Positions 19,084 to 30,661 of a stretch of DNA of 64,000 bases are shown in pieces (positions within the stretch are counted from its first letter, which is position 1; every line of letters begins with the position of its first letter). This DNA comes from Flexivirga oryzae (GTDB lineage Bacteria; Actinomycetota; Actinomycetes; Actinomycetales; Dermatophilaceae). The stretch is taken from contig NZ_JACHVQ010000005.1 in the NCBI RefSeq assembly GCF_014190805.1, forward strand, positions 186,001 through 250,000, given 5' to 3'. Both the position numbers and the translations under genes were made by a program. Under the pieces are notes generated by a model. That model saw only the letters and a list, made by a program, of their open reading frames with translations. It did not search any database and was not told the DNA's origin.

Positions 19084-20135
19084 CCGCCCTCGCGGTGCAG
19101 CCCTGCACGTCCTTCGACGCGCCGGAGGAGCGCACCGCGCCGGCGCCCGCCGAGGCGCGCGGCATCCCGCGGGACGGTGTCCGGTTGCTCGTCGGTACCC
19201 GCGACGGCATCGAGCACACGACCTTCCGGCACCTGCCGGAACACCTCAACGCCGGTGACCTCGTGGTCGTCAACAACTCCGCGACCATGCCCTGGCAGGT
19301 GGACGCGACCCTCGCCGGGCGCGGGCCGGTCGTGCTGCACGCCGCCACCGCCCTCGATGGGGGCAGCTGGGTCGTGGAGATCCGCTCCTCGCCGGACGCG
19401 AGCCGGGCCCTGCTGGACGCGCGACCCGGCGACCATCTGGAGGTCGGCGCGCTCGTGGTGACGCTGCAGGCGCCATACCCCTTCGCCTCGTCGCCGACGG
19501 GCGACGGCAACCGGCTGTGGCGGGCCGAGGTCGACGGCGATCTCGCCGCCTACCTGCACACTCACGGGCGACCCATCAGCTACGGGTACCTGGACCGCCG
19601 CTACCCGCTCGAGGACTACCAGTCGGTCTTCGCGACCGTCCCGGGCAGTGCCGAGATGCCTTCCGCGGGAAGGCCGTTCACCCCCGAAGTGGTCACCCGG
19701 CTGGTTGCGGCGGGTGTCGGTGTCGCACCGATCACGCTGCACACCGGGGTGTCGTCCCAGGAAGCCGGCGAGGGCCCGCAGGCCGAGCGTTTCGAGGTCC
19801 CCGACGCCACCGCCCGCCAGGTGAACGCCACCCGCTGCGCGGGTGGCCGGATCGTCGCGGTCGGCACGACGGTCACCCGCGCGCTGGAGTCCGCCGTCAC
19901 CAGCGACGGTTTCGTCGTCGGGACGTCCGGCTGGACCGAGCGGGTCGTCACCCGGGCGGAGCCACCGCAGGTGGTGGACGGGCTGATCACCGGCTGGCAC
20001 GACCCGCACGCGTCCCACCTGCTGCTCGTCGAGGCGGTCGCAGGGGAGGAGCTGACGCAGGCGGCATACGACGCGGCGGTGCGGGAGGGTTACCGGTGGC
20101 ACGAGTTCGGCGACTCGGGGCTGTTGCTGCCATGA
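19080..20135 (+). CDS. QueA-family S-adenosylmethionine:tRNA ribosyltransferase-isomerase-like protein
   Basis: Protein of 351 residues. The C-terminal half matches QueA (APITLHTGVSSQEAGEGP, then RIVAVGTTVTRALESA and the DGLITGWHDPHASHLLLVEA segment). In the N-terminal half the usual NDTRVIPARL motif is replaced by NNSATMPWQV, so this is a divergent paralogue. QueA adds the epoxycyclopentane ring from SAM to preQ1 in queuosine synthesis, but no other queuosine gene is nearby. Translation is coupled to the SDR (ATGA), suggesting a shared, possibly SoxR-controlled, role rather than housekeeping tRNA modification (inference). Confidence 0.78.
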   Translation: MTALAVQPCTSFDAPEERTAPAPAEARGIPRDGVRLLVGTRDGIEHTTFRHLPEHLNAGDLVVVNNSATMPWQVDATLAGRGPVVLHAATALDGGSWVVEIRSSPDASRALLDARPGDHLEVGALVVTLQAPYPFASSPTGDGNRLWRAEVDGDLAAYLHTHGRPISYGYLDRRYPLEDYQSVFATVPGSAEMPSAGRPFTPEVVTRLVAAGVGVAPITLHTGVSSQEAGEGPQAERFEVPDATARQVNATRCAGGRIVAVGTTVTRALESAVTSDGFVVGTSGWTERVVTRAEPPQVVDGLITGWHDPHASHLLLVEAVAGEELTQAAYDAAVREGYRWHEFGDSGLLLP

Positions 20136-20304
20136 GTGAGCGACCGACCGCACCGGCGGATCACGGACCCGACGTGGGAGGGACCCGCCGGGGCCGGGCC
20201 GTGGTCAGGAGCACACCGATTTCCTGAGACACTGGTAGCTATCCCATACGCGTAGAAAGGACGAAGCCTGCCCGGCACACCCCGACGGCAGCTTTGACAA
20301 CTCC

Positions 20305-22206
<1,902 letters not shown>

Positions 22207-22208
22207 TC

Positions 22209-23075
22209 ATGCGCCTGGTTTTCGTGCACGCCCACCCGGACGACGAGTCGTTGTGGACCGGTCTCGCGATCGCGCACCACGCTGCTCGCGGCGATGACGT
22301 GCACGTGCTGACCTGCACCCTCGGCGAGGAGGGTGAGGTCATCCCGGAGGACCTGCGCCACCTCGAGCTGCCCGCCGGCCGGCCCCGCGACGCCCGCACA
22401 CCCGACCTGCTGGCCGACGTCCGGCGGGACGAACTGCACTCTGCGGTCAAGGAGCTCGGGGTCAGTTCGGTCACCGTCCTGGCAGACGGGCGCTATCGGG
22501 ATTCGGGTATGGCGGGCACGCCGTCGGCGGCGCACCCGCGCGCGTTCACCGGGGCGGCAACGGCGCAGAGCAGCCAGGACGTCGCGGCCTACCTGCGCGA
22601 ACTGCGCCCGGACGTCGTCGTCACGTATGACGCCCACGGCGGTTACGGCCACCCCGATCACATCCGCACCCATGAGGCGACCCGGGCGGCGGTGGCGGGC
22701 CTCGCGCAGTCGCCGGCCTTCTACACCGTTGTCAGCCCGCGCAGTTGGGTGGTGGAGGACCGCGGGTGGTTGTCGCAGCACGCGACGGCACCCGGGGTCG
22801 TCGTGCCCGCTCCGGAGGATGCCTTCCTGCCGAGCGTGGTCGACGACGCGCTGGTCACCCACACCGTGATCGACGAGGAGGCACTCGTGGCACAGACGGC
22901 CGCGCTGCGGCGGCACCGCACCCAGGTCACCGTCTTCGACGGCTACTACACGCTGTCCAACGACGTCGCGACCCGGCTGGCGGCCCGCGAGGCGTTCGTG
23001 CGGCTGGACCCGGTGACCGGCGCGTCCTTGCCGGTGGTGACCGAGGGCCTGCGGCATACCGGGCTGATGGCATGA
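22209..23075 (+). CDS. mshB: GlcNAc-Ins deacetylase MshB (mycothiol biosynthesis)
   Basis: Zinc-dependent LmbE-family deacetylase of 288 residues. It removes acetate from GlcNAc-inositol, the second committed step of mycothiol synthesis, the main low-molecular thiol of actinobacteria. The metal motif HAHPDDES (residues 9-16) and the third ligand in GGYGHPDHIRTH are present; the ending LSNDVATRLAAREAF is typical of MshB rather than of the Mca amidase. It starts two bases after the typA stop and overlaps the flavin reductase start by ATGA. Confidence 0.9.
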   Translation: MRLVFVHAHPDDESLWTGLAIAHHAARGDDVHVLTCTLGEEGEVIPEDLRHLELPAGRPRDARTPDLLADVRRDELHSAVKELGVSSVTVLADGRYRDSGMAGTPSAAHPRAFTGAATAQSSQDVAAYLRELRPDVVVTYDAHGGYGHPDHIRTHEATRAAVAGLAQSPAFYTVVSPRSWVVEDRGWLSQHATAPGVVVPAPEDAFLPSVVDDALVTHTVIDEEALVAQTAALRRHRTQVTVFDGYYTLSNDVATRLAAREAFVRLDPVTGASLPVVTEGLRHTGLMA

Positions 23076-23593
23076 GCGAGCAGGAAGCCAACGACCCTTC
23101 GTGGGGTGAGGTGGATCCGGACGCTTACCGGCAGGTGATGGGGCGCTTCGCGACCGGCGTCTCGATCATCTCCACCCGCATCGGCGACATCGACCACGCG
23201 ATGACCGCCAACGCGCTGATGTCGGTGTCCCTGGAGCCGCTGCTGATGGTGATCAGCGTGGAGCGCGAGGCGCGATTCCACGACGCGGTCCTCGATGCCG
23301 GGGCCTGGGGCGTGAGCCTGCTGCCGGAGTCGGAGCGCAAGACCGCGGCCTGGCTGGCCACGCGCGGTCGACCGTTGCACGGGCAACTCGACCGGGTTCC
23401 GTTCCACCGCGGCGAGCGCACCGGTATGGCGTTGCTGGACGACGCGCTGGGCACCCTGGAATGTCGCACCTACGACACGGTCCCGGCCGGTGATCACACG
23501 CTGGTGATCGGCAACGTAGTCTCGGTCTCGATCGCAGATAGACCGGGGGACGCCCTGATCTATTACCGGGGCGCATTTGGAGTACAACGTTGA
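23072..23593 (+). CDS. Flavin reductase-like FMN-binding protein
   Basis: Protein of 173 residues with the Flavin_Reduct split-barrel fold (YRQVMGRFATGVSIISTR, then AMTANALMSVSLEPLLMVISV and a final YYRGAFG). Members supply reduced flavin to monooxygenases using NAD(P)H. It lies between mshB and the VanW gene with overlaps at both ends (ATGA and TTGA), so it is in the same transcript. No partner monooxygenase is in the window. Confidence 0.87.
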   Translation: MSEQEANDPSWGEVDPDAYRQVMGRFATGVSIISTRIGDIDHAMTANALMSVSLEPLLMVISVEREARFHDAVLDAGAWGVSLLPESERKTAAWLATRGRPLHGQLDRVPFHRGERTGMALLDDALGTLECRTYDTVPAGDHTLVIGNVVSVSIADRPGDALIYYRGAFGVQR

Positions 23594-25332
23594 GCACAGA
23601 CGCATCGGGTGGGGACCGCGACAGTAGCGGTGCGGACGACAACCACAGACGAAGGAGCAGGCTGCGCAAGGGCCTGCTGATCGGTGTCCCGGCGGCTGTC
23701 GTCGTGCTCGCCGGCGGGTATGTCGCGCTCGCCGCGTCGCAGTCCGGCAAGATCCAGCGCGGGACGACGGTCGCCGGCCGCCACATCGGCGGCATGAGTG
23801 TGTCCGACGCGAAGGCGGAGGTCTCGGCGGCAGCCGCGCAGCAGGTCAAGACGCCGGTGCAGCTGGTCGTCGGTGGCACGACGCTGAAGCTCGACCCGGC
23901 GAAGTCCGGGCTCTCGATGAGCTCCGCCGGGGTGCTCGACGGTCTCAGCGGTTTCTCCCTCAACCCGTCGACGGTGTGGCACCGGCTCACCGGTGACGGC
24001 CCGCACCGCACGCTGACCCCGAAGGTCGACCGGGACGCCCTGCAGAAGGCGGTGGCCGCCGCCTCGGACGAGCTGGAAGGCGCGCCGAAGAACGGCACGG
24101 TGAAGTTCGTCGACGGGAAGGTCGTGACCACCAAGTCGACCCCGGGCGACGGGGTCGACACCAAGTCCATCAGTCAGAAGATCGCCGCCGGCTGGCCGCA
24201 CTCCACGAAGTTCGCCGCCACCCTGACGCATCAGCCCGCGGCGTTGACCGATGACGAGATCCAGCGCTACGTCAAGGATTTCGCCGACCCCGCGATGTCG
24301 GCGCCGGTCACCGTCAAGGTCGGGGGGAAGACGGCCGAGCTCGAGGTGAGCGACATCTCCGACATCCTGAGCACCACCTTCGACGGTGCGAAGCTCGCCC
24401 CGAAGGTCGACCAGGACGCGTTGGCCACGCTGCTCGACAAGCAGGCGAGCAAACTCACCACCCCCGCGGTCGACGCCAAATTGAGCTACCGGGGCGGCAA
24501 GCGCACGATCACTCCCGCCAAGGACGGCACCGGACCGGACACCAAGGGCGCGGGGAAGCTGCTCGTCGCGGCCCTGACGGCGCCGGACCGGACGATGTCG
24601 CTGCCGACCAAGCCGGTCGAGCCGACCGTCACGGCAGCCGACCTGAAGAAGACGAAGATCGGCAGCCAGATGATCTCGGAGTTCGTGTCGGTCTTCCCGA
24701 CCGGCGCCGAGAACGCCGCACGCACCCACAACATCAGCGTCGGTCTGGCCAAGCTCAACGGCATCGTCGTGCAGCCGGGTGAGACGTTCTCACTGCTGAA
24801 CACGCTGCGCCCGTTCGACGCAGCACACGGCTACGTCGACGCGCCGGTGCTGGTCGGCGGCAGGGACGTCCCGGGTATGGGCGGCGGCATCTCCCAGGTC
24901 TCCACGACCCTCTACAACGCGACCTTCTTCGCTGGGGTGAAGCTGGTGGAGCACACCGCGCACGCCTACTGGATCCCGCGCTACCCGATGGGCCGCGAGG
25001 CCACCATGTGGGATCCCACCATCGACAACAAGTGGACCAACGACACCGGCCACCCGATCCGGATCCAGGCCGGCATCGAGGGCAACGCGTCCGTCATACG
25101 ACTGTACGGCGTGAAGACCTTCACCGTCAGCTCGACGACCAGCAACAAGTTCGACATCGTCGCGCCCGGGCCGGCCAAGCACCTCTCCGGACCTTCGTGC
25201 ATCGCGCAAGGTCCGGAGGACGGCTTCAGCGTGACGGTGACGCGGGTCGTGAAGAACCTGGCGGGCAAGGTGGTCAAGAACGAGAGCCTGACGACCCGTT
25301 ACCAGCCCGCGGACCCCGTCATCTGCAACTGA
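23590..25332 (+). CDS. VanW-family protein with peptidoglycan-binding domains
   Basis: Cell-surface protein of 580 residues. A basic N-terminus and one membrane helix (GLLIGVPAAVVVLAGGYVAL, about 30-50) anchor it outside the membrane. Two PG_binding_4/YoaR-like domains follow (about 100-210 and 225-335), then the VanW domain (about 370-500) with VQPGETFSLLNTLRPF and the GMGGGISQVSTTLYN motif. Similar proteins have peptidoglycan-related roles that are not well defined; VanW itself is an accessory of some vancomycin clusters, but no resistance genes are here. The start is a TTG overlapping the upstream TGA. Confidence 0.88.
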   Translation: MSTDASGGDRDSSGADDNHRRRSRLRKGLLIGVPAAVVVLAGGYVALAASQSGKIQRGTTVAGRHIGGMSVSDAKAEVSAAAAQQVKTPVQLVVGGTTLKLDPAKSGLSMSSAGVLDGLSGFSLNPSTVWHRLTGDGPHRTLTPKVDRDALQKAVAAASDELEGAPKNGTVKFVDGKVVTTKSTPGDGVDTKSISQKIAAGWPHSTKFAATLTHQPAALTDDEIQRYVKDFADPAMSAPVTVKVGGKTAELEVSDISDILSTTFDGAKLAPKVDQDALATLLDKQASKLTTPAVDAKLSYRGGKRTITPAKDGTGPDTKGAGKLLVAALTAPDRTMSLPTKPVEPTVTAADLKKTKIGSQMISEFVSVFPTGAENAARTHNISVGLAKLNGIVVQPGETFSLLNTLRPFDAAHGYVDAPVLVGGRDVPGMGGGISQVSTTLYNATFFAGVKLVEHTAHAYWIPRYPMGREATMWDPTIDNKWTNDTGHPIRIQAGIEGNASVIRLYGVKTFTVSSTTSNKFDIVAPGPAKHLSGPSCIAQGPEDGFSVTVTRVVKNLAGKVVKNESLTTRYQPADPVICN

Positions 25333-25388
25333 CGCCCGGCCCGATGGGCTGCCGCGGGGCGCGCCGCCTCGCCATACCGGGCCCGACC

Positions 25389-25450
25389 CTGACGGTCGGC
25401 TTCACGGCTGACGGTCGAATTCGGCCGTCAACGGTGAATCGGGCCGTCAG
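25389..25450. repeat. 62-bp palindrome E4, left of the AbiEi-like gene
   Basis: An imperfect palindrome of exactly 62 bp centred on GAATTC (25417-25422). Each half carries two copies of the word TGACGGTC about 21 bp apart, direct on the left and inverted on the right. It is homologous to the 62-bp palindrome at 26476 on the other side of the next gene. Confidence 0.85.
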
Positions 25451-25510
25451 ACTCGTGGCGCACCTGTGGACAACCGCTGGACGTACCGCGCGAACTGCGA
25501 CCATGCACCG

Positions 25511-26473
25511 ATGGGACCCCAACCGCTCCGCACGCACGAGGTCCAGAGTCTCGGCCGACTGCGGCAGGCCGGCATCGTCCCCTGGGCAGCCGTCGCCCGC
25601 GGCACCGGCCAGTGGATGCGCATCCGCCGCGGCGAATACCTCGACAAAGGACGCTGGCACACACTGACGCCGCTCGACCGCCATCGGGCACTGGTCGTTG
25701 CCACGGTGCGACGCATGCGTGATCCCCTGCCGATGCTGTCGCACTTCGCGGCCGCTGCACTGTGGGGTATGCCGATCATCGGCTCCTGGCCCGACCGCGT
25801 GGACGTGATGCTCGACGCAAGCGCCGCGGGCTCCAGCACGTTGGTTCGCCGGCACCGGGTGTCCGGACTTCCCGAGCCGTCGCTCCTCGGAGAGTTTCCG
25901 GTGACCTCGCCGGCCAGAACGGTGATCGACCTGGCCCGGTCCACGACGTTGGCGTGCGCGCTCAGCGCCGCCGACTGGACGCTGCGCAACAGCCTGTGCA
26001 CCTACGCCGACCTGGACGAGGAGCTGCTCGCGATTCCGGGGCGCGGACCGGGCAGGCGCGGCGCTCATGCCGTGTGGCTGCTGGCCGATCCTCGCGCGGA
26101 GTCGCCGGGAGAATCGCTGAGCCGCGCGCGGATGTACGAATCAGGGTTCCCGCAGCCCGACCTGCAAGTGCCGCTGGAAGACGCACAGGGCTGGTTCGGA
26201 CGCGCCGATTTCGGGTGGCCCGGCAGGATCGGCGAATTCGACGGACTGCGCAAGTACCGCGCAACCGGAGACGCCGGCGACACTGCGAGCGAGGAGATCG
26301 TCATACGGGAGAAGCTTCGCGAGGACAGGGCGCGCCGGGCGGGAACTGCCGTCGCCCGCTGGGTCTGGACCGATGCTCTGCACGGATCCGGCCTCGTGCG
26401 GGCGCTGGTCGCAGTGGGTGTGTCTCCCGGTGACAAGACGGAGTGGCTGCGGCGCACGCCCGCCGAGTGGTGA
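25511..26473 (+). CDS. AbiEi-antitoxin-like / DUF559-type PD-(D/E)XK protein
   Basis: Protein of 320 residues from the ATG at 25511 (an ATG at 25466 would add 15). The N-terminus (LGRLRQAGIVPWAAVARGTG, then HFAAAALWGMPII) resembles the winged-helix AbiEi antitoxin region common in actinobacterial hypothetical proteins. The C-terminus has a PD-(D/E)XK-like pattern: ESLSRARMYESGFPQPDLQV, an Asp in ADFGWP, and the EFDG-x4-Y segment. No adjacent AbiEii toxin is seen, so it is probably a solitary member. It is flanked on both sides by homologous 62-bp palindromes, unlike any other gene here. Confidence 0.68.
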   Translation: MGPQPLRTHEVQSLGRLRQAGIVPWAAVARGTGQWMRIRRGEYLDKGRWHTLTPLDRHRALVVATVRRMRDPLPMLSHFAAAALWGMPIIGSWPDRVDVMLDASAAGSSTLVRRHRVSGLPEPSLLGEFPVTSPARTVIDLARSTTLACALSAADWTLRNSLCTYADLDEELLAIPGRGPGRRGAHAVWLLADPRAESPGESLSRARMYESGFPQPDLQVPLEDAQGWFGRADFGWPGRIGEFDGLRKYRATGDAGDTASEEIVIREKLREDRARRAGTAVARWVWTDALHGSGLVRALVAVGVSPGDKTEWLRRTPAEW

Positions 26474-26475
26474 GT

Positions 26476-26537
26476 CTGACGCTCGGATTCACCGTTGACG
26501 GCCGAATTCGACCGTCAACGGTGAATCCGGCCGTCAG
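26476..26537. repeat. 62-bp palindrome E5, right of the AbiEi-like gene
   Basis: Imperfect palindrome of 62 bp centred on GAATTC (26504-26509), matching E4 in length, centre and word placement. Paired changes keep the symmetry. A further half copy (GATCCGACCGTCAG) lies at about 26556-26570 and includes the stop codon of the convergent acetyltransferase gene. Confidence 0.85.
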
Positions 26538-26565
26538 GGTGACCTCGGGAGCGCGGATCCGACCG

Positions 26566-27375
26566 TCAGACTTCAGGGGTCGCGTAATGGTAGGCGTGGT
26601 GCACCACCCACCCCAGTGACCCGTAGAGACCGACCGCGGCGGCATTGTCCGCCGCAACTTGCAGGTATTGCAACGGTATTCGCCGCTCTCCCGCGACACG
26701 TGCTGCTTCGGTCATCAGCGCGGTCGCGATGCCGGACCGACGCGCAACAGGGTCGGTGTGCACGTCGAAGATGCCGCTCCAGCCGTCGTGGAAGGCCAGC
26801 CGGGCGTGTCCGGCCGGCCGATCGTTCAGGTATGCCGTCAGGTATGCCGCCTCCGGCACGCGCGCGAGCACCTGCACCAGGGTCTCCCGGTGCTCCAGGG
26901 CGCGCGGCGACGCCGACACCCACCAGCCGTCGGTCGGCGCCCCGGTGACGGTGAGCCGCACGGCGCCCGGACGCGGATCGTCACCCGGCGGGGGAGCGGT
27001 CACCGGCGGATGGGCCGCCGCTGGGACGAGGGACGGCTTCGTCATCACGAGAGTGCGGGTGAAGAAGCGCCAATCATGTTGTGCCAGAACGGCCCCCAGC
27101 TCCGTGTCCTGCGGGTCGCCGTCGGTCGGATGTGGCAGCTGGATGAGTGCGGGTTGGCGACGCTCGCCGTACCAAGCACTCAGCCGGTCGATCGCGTCCG
27201 ACCGGTGCATGCCCGGATCGCCAACCGGCAGAGCAGAATTCGCGCGACCGGTGTAGCCGTTGGCGGATCGCAGCAGCCAGTCGCCGAGCCGGAGCGATTC
27301 GAGCGGCGGCATGCCCGCCGTCATCAGTACCTGCAGCGCACCTGCCCCGATCGAGGAGGCGTCGGGCGCCGTCAC
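26566..27375 (-). CDS. GNAT-family N-acetyltransferase
   Basis: Acetyltransferase of 269 residues. The C-terminal GNAT domain has the acetyl-CoA motif VARRSGIATALMTEAARVAG and the terminal NAAAVGLYGSLGWVVHHAYHY. The N-terminal part (PPLESLRLGDWLLRSANGYTGRANSALPVG) is the pattern of the Rv0428c-like family. The ATG at 27375 overlaps the stop of the 95-residue gene upstream. In some relatives an SH3-like domain is fused to this protein; here it may be the separate upstream gene (inference). The substrate is unknown. Confidence 0.82.
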   Translation of the reverse strand: MTAPDASSIGAGALQVLMTAGMPPLESLRLGDWLLRSANGYTGRANSALPVGDPGMHRSDAIDRLSAWYGERRQPALIQLPHPTDGDPQDTELGAVLAQHDWRFFTRTLVMTKPSLVPAAAHPPVTAPPPGDDPRPGAVRLTVTGAPTDGWWVSASPRALEHRETLVQVLARVPEAAYLTAYLNDRPAGHARLAFHDGWSGIFDVHTDPVARRSGIATALMTEAARVAGERRIPLQYLQVAADNAAAVGLYGSLGWVVHHAYHYATPEV

Positions 27376-27659
27376 CGGCCGAAAGGTGGGTCGGCCGGCG
27401 GGCGGCGGGGTCTGCGGACGGGCGGAGGCGGCACGCTCTTGGCCAGCACGATGCGTGCCCGGGGCACCGTGACCTCGCCGCGGCGGCCGCGCACGACGAC
27501 CGTCGTGTCGTCGATCGACACCACGTCGCCGATCACATCCGTGTGATGTGGGCCACCCGGCTCGAGCTCGGGGTCGGGCAGTCGCACGCGCAGGACGACC
27601 CGCGTGCCGACGGTCGCGATCGAGGTGAGGCGGGACTCACTGACTGGCTTCCAGGGCAC
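27372..27659 (-). CDS. Small beta-rich conserved hypothetical protein
   Basis: Protein of 95 residues starting with GTG. The central part (GTRVVLRVRLPDPELEPG, then DVIGDVVSIDDTTVVVRGRRGEVTVPRARIV) is predicted as a small beta barrel, like the SH3-like region at the N-terminus of Rv0428c-type acetyltransferases. A proline- and arginine-rich tail follows. It overlaps the acetyltransferase start by four bases, so the two are translated together and the proteins may act as one unit. Confidence 0.65.
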   Translation of the reverse strand: MPWKPVSESRLTSIATVGTRVVLRVRLPDPELEPGGPHHTDVIGDVVSIDDTTVVVRGRRGEVTVPRARIVLAKSVPPPPVRRPRRPPADPPFGR

Positions 27660-27735
27660 GACGGCATACTAGATGCGGATACAGACCCGCCGGCCGCGCA
27701 GTCGCGGCCGGGCACCAGTGGAGGAACATTTCGAG

Positions 27736-28065
27736 ATGACCTACGTCATTGCACAGCCGTGCGTCGATGTGAAGGACCGCGCATGCGTCGAGGAGTGCCC
27801 CGTCGACTGCATCTACGAAGGCAAGCGCAGCCTCTACATCCAGCCCGACGAGTGTGTCGACTGCGGAGCGTGCGAGCCGGTCTGCCCGGTCGAGGCCATC
27901 TACTACGAGGACGACACCCCGGAGCAGTGGGCCGACTACTACAAGGCCAACGTGGAGTTCTTCGACGAGATCGGCAGCCCCGGTGGCGCCGCGAAGCTCG
28001 GCGTGCTCGACTTCGACCACCCGCTGATCGCCGCACTGCCCCCGCAGAACACGGAAGCGGAGTGA
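27736..28065 (+). CDS. fdxA: 7Fe ferredoxin (3Fe-4S/4Fe-4S)
   Basis: Electron-transfer protein of 109 residues. Cysteines 9, 17, 21, 40, 43, 46 and 50 (CVDVKDRACVEECPVDC and CVDCGACEPVCPVEA) match the actinobacterial seven-iron ferredoxin with one 3Fe-4S and one 4Fe-4S cluster. The C-terminal extension ending in acidic residues is typical. It precedes dapC, an order also found in mycobacteria. Possible partners include cytochromes P450 and ferredoxin reductases; none is in the window. Confidence 0.93.
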   Translation: MTYVIAQPCVDVKDRACVEECPVDCIYEGKRSLYIQPDECVDCGACEPVCPVEAIYYEDDTPEQWADYYKANVEFFDEIGSPGGAAKLGVLDFDHPLIAALPPQNTEAE

Positions 28066-28086
28066 CCCGCACGGGTCCCGTCAACC

Positions 28087-29193
28087 ATGCCCGTCGCTGA
28101 CCTCCCGGACTTCCCCTGGGACACCCTCGCCGGCGCCAAGGCGCAGGCGGCCGCCCACCCCGACGGCATCGTCGACCTGTCGGTCGGCACCCCCGTCGAT
28201 CCCACCCCGCAGGTGCTGCAGGACGCGCTCGTCGGCGCGGCCAACGCGCCCGGTTACCCGCAGGTGTGGGGCACGCCCGACCTGCGTGAGGCGATCGCGG
28301 CCTGGTTCCAGCGGCGGCGCAACGCCGCCGGCGTCGACCCGGACGGGGTGATGCCGGTCGTCGGCAGCAAGGAGTTGGTGGCCTGGCTGCCGACCCTGCT
28401 CGGTCTCGGTCCCGGTGACACGGTTGGCTTCCCCGAGCTGGCCTACCCGACGTATGACGTGGGCGCGCGCCTCGCGGGCGCGACGCCGAAGCCGGCCGCG
28501 AGCCTGCTGCAGTACGGCCCCGTCGCCCCGAAGCTGCTGTGGATCAACAGCCCGGCGAACCCGCACGGGCAGGTGCTGCCGGTCGACCATCTGGCCAAGG
28601 TGGTGGCGTGGGCGCGCCAGCGTGGCGTCATCGTGGCCAGCGACGAGTGCTACGCGGAGCTGGACTGGCGCGAGGAGCCGGACGGGTTGAGCACCCCGAG
28701 CATCCTGGACGACCGGGTGTGTGGCGGAGATCACGAAGGGCTGCTGGCGGTCTACTCGCTGTCCAAACAGAGCAACCTGGCCGGTTACCGCGCCGCGTTC
28801 GTCGCCGGCGACACCGCCCTCGTGCAGCGCCTGGTCCAGGTGCGCAAGCACGCCGGGATGATCGTGCCCTGGCCGACCCAGCGGGTGCTGAAGGCGGCCG
28901 TGCAGGACGACGCGCACGTCGCCGCCCAGAAGAAGGTGTATGCCGTGCGCCGCGAAGAGTTGAAAACCGCTCTCGTGGCTGCAGGTTGGCAGATCGACCA
29001 CTCCGACGCCGGACTCTACTTCTGGGTAACCCAGGGGAAACCGTGCCGGGAGTCGGTCGACGACCTGGCCGCACTCGGCATACTTGCAGCACCCGGTGAT
29101 TTCTACGGTGCGGCCGGTGCCCAGCACGTCCGGATCGCACTCACGGCGACCGACGAACGAATTTCCGCAGCCGCGAAGAGATTGAATTCTTGA
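28087..29193 (+). CDS. dapC: Succinyldiaminopimelate transaminase DapC
   Basis: PLP-dependent aminotransferase (class I/II) of 368 residues. It converts N-succinyl-2-amino-6-ketopimelate to N-succinyl-L,L-diaminopimelate on the way to lysine and peptidoglycan. The cofactor lysine lies in VYSLSKQSNLAGYR and the PLP-phosphate arginine further on; NSPANPHGQVLP and the DECYAELDW segment are also conserved. dapD and dapE, the neighbouring steps of the same succinylase branch, lie 3-5 kb downstream, supporting this assignment over a generic aminotransferase. Confidence 0.9.
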   Translation: MPVADLPDFPWDTLAGAKAQAAAHPDGIVDLSVGTPVDPTPQVLQDALVGAANAPGYPQVWGTPDLREAIAAWFQRRRNAAGVDPDGVMPVVGSKELVAWLPTLLGLGPGDTVGFPELAYPTYDVGARLAGATPKPAASLLQYGPVAPKLLWINSPANPHGQVLPVDHLAKVVAWARQRGVIVASDECYAELDWREEPDGLSTPSILDDRVCGGDHEGLLAVYSLSKQSNLAGYRAAFVAGDTALVQRLVQVRKHAGMIVPWPTQRVLKAAVQDDAHVAAQKKVYAVRREELKTALVAAGWQIDHSDAGLYFWVTQGKPCRESVDDLAALGILAAPGDFYGAAGAQHVRIALTATDERISAAAKRLNS

Positions 29194-29292
29194 CGCGGGG
29201 TCCCTCGTGGGCCGGAGAACTTGCTGAGGTACGGTCGATTTCGCTGACTTCCCCGGCACTGTCGCCGGTTCACGCAAGAGGACGGAAAGCAC

Positions 29293-30585
<1,293 letters not shown>

Positions 30586-30611
30586 TCGCGGCCTGACCGC
30601 AGTCACCGCGG

Positions 30612-30643
30612 AAGCGCCGGCCCGAGTGATCGGGCCGGCGCTT
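30612..30643. terminator. Bidirectional terminator after gltA
   Basis: Perfect 14-bp stem AAGCGCCGGCCCGA / TCGGGCCGGCGCTT with a 4-base GTGA loop, between the convergent citrate synthase and lysozyme-like genes. A short T run on the plus strand and A run on the minus strand allow use in both directions. Confidence 0.88.
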
Positions 30644-30661
30644 TCGTATGTCGCGAGGGCG

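Noticed and set aside
20132..20227. 31-codon frame overlapping the QueA-like stop by ATGA
   Set aside because: No recognisable protein pattern, many prolines and arginines, and no separate ribosome site; it may be translated by coupling but I cannot support it.
23590..25332. Vancomycin resistance locus suggested by the VanW domain
   Set aside because: No VanH, VanA/B or VanX genes lie nearby; VanW-domain proteins are common in actinobacteria without resistance.
25389..26537. Insertion sequence or MITE with a passenger gene
   Set aside because: No transposase, no clear target-site duplication, and the ends are whole palindromes rather than inverted termini. Kept as an open finding only.
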